From contig PAZI01000027.1 in NCBI GenBank assembly GCA_002715545.1, forward strand, positions 147,825 through 154,046: a DNA stretch of 6,222 nucleotides, written 5' to 3'. Under the pieces are notes generated by a model that did not search any database, was not told where the DNA came from, and worked only from the letters and a program-made list of their open reading frames with translations. The translations under genes and the position numbers were made by a program. Shown piece by piece: positions 1 to 6,222 of this stretch. Positions within the stretch are counted from its first letter, which is position 1; every line of letters begins with the position of its first letter. The stretch comes from Methanobacteriota archaeon (lineage in GTDB: Archaea > Thermoplasmatota > Poseidoniia > Poseidoniales > SP79).

Positions 1-3000
1 TATTTCTTCTCCATTTAAATTATCTCTACATGTATCTGTTAATTTGAAATCGCTTAACTTGTAAGGTATCCCGACCACCCTATCAAATGCAAACCCATCC
101 CTAAATTCCTTCATTGGATTTATGGTGTATTCATTCACGGCAGTTAATATTTCAGAAGCGACTAAGCTCTTTTTTGTAATAGGCTTAGAAAACCTAAAAG
201 GATATAACTTCGGGTGCTCAGGATCACTGGTGTCAACAGCATTTTTCTCCAGTAATCCAAATGATAAAGCGTCACCAGGAATCAGCGTTACTCTACCGAC
301 ATTATCAAAATGTCGAATCATGTCTTGCCCTGTTTGGGCTCTAAGGTTCTTTCTATCTAGAAAATACTTCAATAAATGATTAATCGAAGTAAAATCTGAT
401 CCAGCATCTGCGTTTTGAATTAATGTAATCAATTTACCAGCATATTCGTTTAGATATTCTTGATAATTTCTTTCTTCTGGTAATTGTCCTTGGTTCGATA
501 AATCTGGTTGATAATCAGCAATAGGGGGTGTCGTCCCTAAGCTTGGGATCATAAATGAAAAGAAATCTAGACCAAGGACGTTACTCGCGTACGCCTTTAA
601 GAATATATCTATTATATCATAACCCCTTAGGTGAGTTGAGCCGCCGCTAAGTTTTTTTCCTTGATTACTAGTAACTGTCAACTCTTCCGCAACAGGTTCT
701 CTCCAATACTGTTCTTTTAAAAGATTATCGATTATAGGTGAGCATAGATGATCTTCGTGAAGATTACCAGCTCGTGAGCCCGTAGAGCCCACTGAAAACT
801 CTAGTGGCCTAAGCACTCTATACGGTTTCGCTCTACTCACTATAATTTTATTTGTGTTTTTAAACCTTAACCACGGTCGAAAGAAATCGAATAACTCTAG
901 TTTAACTTGAAATTTTTCGGTCTTATTACTAAGAGCCAAGTTTCTCTCGGTGTTATTGTTTGGATCGTATATTGCTTGGCGGAATGTTCCTTCAGTCCTA
1001 TTTTTGCCGCCGTAGTTTTGAGATGGTGAGTGCAAAATCTTATGGAGCTCGCCAGCCTCTATACCTATAAAGCATACTCGCGTTTTTGCATCTTCGAATG
1101 CTGGGCCGCCCCTTGGTATCACCAGATTATCTTCATAGTACTTCCACTTAGTTAGTTCATTGGCAATTGAATCGTTATCGCTATTTGAATTACGATTTCG
1201 TAATTGTGTTGGGGTTCTTATATCATAAGGTGATATCTTAAATGGAGTATGGGTTGAGACCAGCGGCAATATCTTTAATCCACGAGCCTTATGACGTTCC
1301 GGATCACTAGCATAACTAGATTCATATTGTTCTAAATATAGTCGATATATAGAGTCTAGGTTAGCTATAACATCTGGTGTTACATCAACTATACCATTAC
1401 CCTCTACAAACTTACCTATTTCATCTAAAATATACTTATTATCAGATCTGATTATTGCGTTTTTGTGATTACCATCGGCCTCATTGGGAACAGCGGAAAA
1501 TCTGTTGACAACGTCTTCATATAATGTCATACCAGCCGTAAAAGTACTAGATGTAAGATCTGCATAGTCGTACATTGAATAAAGAAATTGAAGATACTCT
1601 TTTTCTAATTTATAGACCCTGCTTATTGTTTCATCCCTGTACTGTGCTTCGTAACTTCGGGTCGCGCTACCATACGCACGTTGTCCAGCAAAGCTATTTG
1701 TTCTTGCTTTTAGTAGATCCCAATTGAAATCTATATACACATCTGGTGGAATTACAATCTTTTCAGACTCAACGTATATTTTAAGATCTAGAGAAGGGTA
1801 CTCAATAGACCACTCATAAAAATAAGGCATATAGCCAATAACTTTTCTTAACCATTTTTGTTTGTCTGCACTTAATTCAACATTTTCGCTAATATACGTT
1901 TCTATGGCCCAGCGGACGCTATCAAGGTACTGTATTGCGTAAGGCCGAGTGGCTTCTGTTACTTTTTCAGACTTAGCTCTAAAATGTTGATCCAAATCAC
2001 GAGTAGTAATCCCCAGCATTTCCTCTGTTGTGATCTCTCTTTCATAAGGATTATCTTTAGAAATAAAATCTTGTCGGCCAACATTTAGATTGTTGCGGGT
2101 AAGGGCATCTTGGAGATAAGATCCCCAAGGAACCATCTCGATAAAGGGTAACGTATCATTTACGTTATATCCATCTATTAATTGATCGCCCACCAAGCCC
2201 TGGCCTGGTACGTATGGGCCATAATATCGTGGATCAAAGCCACCAACAAATCTATAAAATAATTTGGCTACTATGTCGGGTCGAAGGCAAATCGCCTGGT
2301 ACGCATCATGACCTCCCTCCCTTAATCTAGAAATAGGACGTGCAGTTGGGTGGTTTGTTTCATCATTATAAATTGGTGTTGTAGAGAAATGTGACCATTC
2401 CCCGTTTCCGTTTTTAGCCAAATAAAACTCTACTCTGATCTTTGGATCTGCTGCTTGACCTATAGTGCCGAGTATCTTATTTGTAGTATGAAATTCTGGA
2501 TAATGAAAGTGAAAATTTTGAGAACCTTCCCAAAGCGATGACCACTTATTTTTTACATTATCCTTGAAAAAATAAGGCTCGCCATGAAGACGGGTGCTAA
2601 AGATCGTTTGAGCGGCCTCAGTTGGAGTTTCTGAGGGATAGTAAGCAACTGGATGAACGTCGTCAGGGTAAGTTCTTGTAGTTGCGCGAAGGATTAACGG
2701 CGTCGGTGCGGTACTAACCCATCTCCAATAATCTTGCCAAAAATTACCATCATAGCCCTCGGGATTTATAGAGCTGGCTCGACCCAGGTATTTTTTCGCA
2801 TGCGTCCCATTAGTCATAAATTTCCACAAGGTGGAACCTAGAGTTACTTCTCCATCAACAGCTGAATAGCGCCTAGCCCTCGCAACTAGAGTATCATATT
2901 CTACACCCGGTCGTAAACCATTATCTACAATCTGAGTGTGTTGTAAGGTGGTGCTGGCCCTTGTCGTTGAATTGGTGTGATCATCGGTTATCCACGGATC

Positions 3001-6000
3001 GTGGCTTGAATCTGTCCCGAAAACGCTACTATTACCTAAAGTGGCACACAACATTTTCATATGCCAATAAAAATTATGTTTACCGTATATGTCTTCATAG
3101 GGATGTCCCTCAACAGGAATCGGTCCATAAGTTCGGCCTCTCACATAGTTCCCAAGAGAGTTTAAGTCGACTGAGGCTGGGGCACCTTGTCGTATAACAA
3201 TACCGAGCCTTGTCTCTTCAGGATAAGTGTACATTTCGTTAAAGGTGAGGACGTCACCGGCGTCAAGAAATGTAGCAGCTGTATCAGCTAATTGAGCAAA
3301 TAATTGCCTAGGTGACCTCCAGCTTCCATATTGGGCGTTATAGGGCCTAACAGCTGTAATGGAGCCATAAATTTGGCCGTCCCATGGTTCACCCACCCTT
3401 AACGGAACGTTTGGCTCAACTTGAAAAGCCTTCACAAATTGATAAGTCTGTTTTTTAACAGCAAACTCTACGACAATTTTTGTTCTTGTTTTTTCTACCG
3501 GCTCTTCAAGCTGGCGTATTTTAAACTCAGCAGTATTAACATGAGTTTGATGAACAACCCTATTATATTCTGTGACTGACGTAGTCCCCTTAATCTCCTC
3601 TATTGCGTTTGGTAGATCTTTAATTTTTTGCAACAGCTTTGTGTAAATAGCTGGCGGTGTGAGACCTAGGCGCTTAGAATAATATTCATTTAAATAATCA
3701 AAACCAAACCCAGATGTCATTGTTGCATCAGCAGCTATAGGATTCGCTTGGTTTGAAAATCTAGCTCCTTGACCCTCAAATCGATTAAGGAGATTATCGC
3801 CACGACGTTGTTCATTTTCCAATATGCCAGCGTTATTAATCGCAAAGTTGGAATTAAAATGTTGACTATCTACAGCAGTATTATTTGCTTGATTTACACC
3901 TAGATTATATACAAACCCAAAGCATGATCTTGGGTTAATTTCTAAACTTGTAAAAAGCTCTACTTCATCTATGCCCCACTGACTTTCATGAATAGCCACT
4001 TCATCTACTTTATAGTCGGGGTGATAAACAACTCTAGCGCGGCTTGAAAAAGGCACTAAATTTTCGTCAGGCTCATTTTCAGCAGAAATAACAGAGAAAT
4101 TAAAGTTCTCATCACCTATACGACCCATAAGGTTATCGGTCAAGTCAAATTTAAATTGAGAGGTTTTTAAGCCTACGTACTTATCTATTGTAGCTGGTGC
4201 AAGAAGATAAGGAGCTCGACGAGGATCATTCCTAGTATGACTATTCGGATTAGCATCTTTCATAAATTTCATTGCATGTCGTGAAAAATCGCTATCAATA
4301 GTAATATGATCTAAAAATCCTAATCTTAGATTTGCCGACAACTGTGTATATACATTCGTACTATCGTTATTTTCCTTTTTTAAAATTAAGCTGAACTCTG
4401 GTTCTTTGGCTATTTCTTTTTCAGCATAATGGAAAAATATAGCAGCTCGTGCAGCAAGATCAAATACATCATTTACAAGAGTCTGCTTTCTTTGTAGTGC
4501 TTCGGCCTCTGTTGTTCCACCAAACGTTATTTGCTGACGCGCAACTTCGTGGCTACCGCTCTTTGATCCAGCAGCAGAAGATGTTGCGTCTCTACCTTCG
4601 AACATTGCTGGTGGCAAATAAGTATTTAATCTATTTCTAGCCTGCTGCGAAGATCTTAGTAAAGCGTTATACTCACTAGTGCTTCGCTGAAGAGAATATA
4701 CGGAATCAAAGTCATGATATTCTTCGTCTATTTCTGGGGCCATCCCTATATGATCTCTGAACGTAGATCTATCAAACTGAAACTCTAGATTTACTGTTGG
4801 CAATTGTTGGGTAAGCTGATCAGCAATTACGCAGTATTCCCAAACAACATCGAATAATTCTGCTTGGGTCATTCTAATGGTTCCTGAATCATCTATTAAA
4901 TTCAAGTATCTGAGTATGCCCTCTTCGTTTCTCTCAAAAGATGATAAGTATTGTTGATCGAACATTAAACCAGAGTCTTCTGCAGGGAACCCAAAGAATA
5001 GTTGGGCGCAAATATTTTCAGAAAGCATTATTAATATGTTTGTATTTCTATCAAAATTTAATATATGATCTGCTATCCCTTCTAACGCAGAATTTTTAAA
5101 ATTCTCGTGGAGCCTTTCACCATCTCTTATTTTAGCTGACGCAAATCCCGACGCTCCGCGGGCGCCGCCGGCAGTCCTACCGCGAATGCCGGTTATTTGA
5201 CCATTGATTAGAGTATCCCAATAATATGTATTTCTATCGCCATCAAGACGTATACTGGTTTGTAAAGCTGTTGCGCCCCTATTCGTAAAAGCACCTGCAC
5301 CGTCTTCAAGTGTTGCTTGATGAGCGCCGCCGGGATGTACAAAATCTTGTATTACAGCTGACCAGCTATCAGATCTACCCGGTGGTTGATTTGCAAAAAA
5401 TTCAGCCGCTGATTGAGCGTACTCGTTACCGTCAGCCGGCACAGTCCTACTTACTCTATCAAGTAAATCAAATATAACAGAGCGATAGTTTTCATATGCA
5501 TTATCCATCATATTAGGAAGTCTGTTAATTTTATCTTGTAGGCTAGCTATGTCATCAAATGCATTTTTTATCGGACCTCCAGCTCTTGTATCCAGGGTTT
5601 TAGATTTTATTTTTTTGATCAAATAGTTTGTGACAATCACCTTACTAGACAAAGGAGCAACTGAAAATGCTACAGGGCGATCCTCTTTTGCCCTCTCAAA
5701 AAAGTTAGAAACTTTATTTCCTGGCGCTGCCATAAAAAAACTATGATCATTTAATCTATTTATATATTCATTAAACAACACGTCAGCAATACCGGGCAGT
5801 TTCTTTTTTTGCATTTCTTCACTGGCAACAACACGTTGTTGCATAAAGAATGGAGTCTTGTTTTCGTCCACTAAAGAAACGTCAGAAAGCTGAAGTAATA
5901 TACACCAAAACATAAATTCTCTTTTTGATGGACTGTCTAGCGACTTAGTAAATGCTGCGTTTAATAAATGTATTAAATCATCCGAAATCTCTTTTTTCTC

Positions 6001-6222
6001 ATCTAGAAAACCTGAAACAACCGCTGTTTCGTTTCTCTCATTTCTACGAGATATTATGTTAGTTGATCTATCTGTATTTACATTAGATATCATTATTCCC
6101 GCCTGGGATTCATCCACAGCGTTATCATAGATATCCCAGGCGGCGCGCTGGCGCGTGTTCGGTTCAGACGTGACTTTTTTATTTAAGATCTTCATCTTAT
6201 AAAATGGCTCAGAATGACCTGA
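1..6222 (-). CDS. Giant uncharacterised protein, partial at both ends; possible phage virion structural protein
   Basis: I do not recognise the family. All 2,074 codons were read from base 6222 to base 1 and none is TAA, TAG or TGA. The N and C termini lie outside the window unless the Met codon at 6195-6193 (residue 10, MKILNKKVTSEPN) is the start; no Shine-Dalgarno-like purine run precedes it. There is no signal peptide, membrane segment or tandem repeat. No Walker A, GDD, HExxH, DxDGD or T7-type polymerase motif is visible. By eye, residues 20-330 and 370-620 look helical, about 640-1140 strand-rich, about 1140-1370 aromatic and Trp-rich, and about 1400-1560 helical again. Only 9 Cys are present (for example residues in FWCILL, EYCVIA, RSCFGF). 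Ile is often ATA and Arg often AGA. Size, solubility and low Cys suggest a phage particle protein, which is inference. The existence of the coding frame is near certain; the function is not. Confidence 0.93.
2812..3075 (-). other. Possible fibronectin type III-like segment within the giant protein (about residues 1050-1137)
   Basis: Residues 1103-1137 begin LRPGVEYDTLVARARRY and end STLWKFMT. This resembles the last strands of a fibronectin type III fold: a Leu-x-Pro-Gly-x-x-Tyr turn, an alternating strand ending in Arg/Ala residues, then a Ser-...-Phe-x-Thr closing strand. The preceding strand-like FYWHMKMLCATLG could be an earlier core strand. Such folds are known decorations of phage tail and capsid proteins. 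The first strands are not clear and the long DSSHDPWITDD insert is unusual, so this may be only a generic beta-sandwich. Confidence 0.3.
4546..4587 (-). other. Ser/Ala/Gly-rich linker in the giant protein (residues 546-559)
   Basis: The residues read ATSSAAGSKSGSHE. This is a short low-complexity hydrophilic stretch between PPAMFEGRD and a long predicted helix (EALQRKQTLVNDVFDLAARA). It probably marks a boundary between folded parts of the protein. The linker role is inferred from composition only. Confidence 0.5.
5134..5190 (-). other. Gly/Ala/Arg-rich flexible loop in the giant protein (residues 345-363)
   Basis: The residues read GIRGRTAGGARGASGFASA, a small-residue and basic stretch between a Trp/Tyr-containing segment (NTYYWDTLING) and a charged helix (KIRDGERLHENF). 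It probably forms a disordered or extended loop between domains. The DNA is markedly GC-rich here (about 5151-5193) compared with the AT-leaning surroundings, which follows from the run of GGC, GCC, GCG and CGC codons. Confidence 0.6.
5825..5842. repeat. Perfect 8-bp inverted repeat with 2-base centre, inside the coding frame
   Basis: The sequence gcaacaac-ac-gttgttgc pairs over 8 bases around a 2-base centre. It codes for QQRVVA on the minus strand. It is not followed by a T run and is probably a coincidence of the CAA, CAA, GTT and GTT codons. Confidence 0.45.
6099..6143. repeat. Perfect 11-bp inverted repeat with 23-base spacer, inside the coding frame
   Basis: The left arm ccgcctgggat (6099-6109) is the exact reverse complement of atcccaggcgg (6133-6143), with spacer 6110-6132. 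The arms code for parts of RAAWD and ESQAG on the minus strand. In RNA this would form a GC-rich stem near the upstream side of the frame. It could affect translation locally or be chance. It has no following T run, so it does not look like an intrinsic terminator in either direction. Confidence 0.6.

Noticed and set aside
122..379. Open frame of 85 codons on the plus strand
   Set aside because: It lies antisense to the continuous minus-strand frame, has no ribosome binding site and has a low-complexity, non-protein-like composition (Ser/Phe rich). It is a shadow.
2961..3197. Open frame of 78 codons on the plus strand
   Set aside because: It is antisense to the giant frame, with no ribosome binding site or recognisable features, and its length is expected by chance opposite a long gene.
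4449..4640. Open frame of 63 codons on the plus strand
   Set aside because: It is antisense to the giant frame, short, and without supporting signals.
5091..5106. AT-rich palindrome around gaatttttaaaattc as a terminator or operator
   Set aside because: It lies within the coding frame, is AT-only in its core, and is of a size expected by chance in AT-leaning DNA.
1..6222. RNA-virus polyprotein (a window-long frame is typical of Picornavirales-like genomes)
   Set aside because: No GDD-type polymerase motif, no helicase Walker A motif and no GxCG protease motif is seen in the 2,074 residues.
1..6222. N4-like virion RNA polymerase or multisubunit RNA polymerase subunit, suggested by the size
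   Set aside because: No T7-family catalytic motifs and no DxDGD metal-binding motif could be found in the translation.
1..6222. Giant bacterial adhesin, RTX protein or polyketide/peptide synthase
   Set aside because: There are no tandem repeats, no GGxGxD nonapeptides, no signal or anchor sequence, and no carrier-protein or synthase core motifs.

Overview
The window is one uninterrupted reading frame on the minus strand. Reading the reverse complement from base 6222 to base 1 gives 2,074 sense codons with no stop. The frame is open at both edges, so the window is an internal or near-complete slice of a gene longer than 6.2 kb. I see no RNA gene, mobile element, CRISPR array, promoter, terminator or second credible gene. 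No stretch is non-coding.

The predicted protein is large, apparently soluble and not repetitive. It is rich in Asn, Asp, Tyr, Phe and Arg and poor in cysteine (9 Cys in 2,074 residues). No signal peptide or membrane segment is visible. By eye the first third reads as mainly helical, with two flexible low-complexity loops (residues 345-363 and 546-559). The middle third reads as strand- and loop-rich and holds about half of the tryptophans, plus one segment with a weak fibronectin type III-like ending. The last third is mixed. I recognise no catalytic motif and cannot name a family.

The codon use is AT-leaning, with many ATA, AGA and TTA codons. An intron-free frame of this size without tandem repeats fits a large virion structural protein of a tailed phage, for example a marine T4-like or jumbo phage, better than a bacterial adhesin, a polyketide/peptide synthase or an RNA-virus polyprotein. 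This assignment rests on size, composition and the absence of other motifs, not on a recognised homologue. The host cannot be told from the window.

Smaller features inside the gene are two perfect inverted repeats near its upstream side (6099-6143 and 5825-5842) and a GC-rich patch coding for a Gly/Ala/Arg loop.
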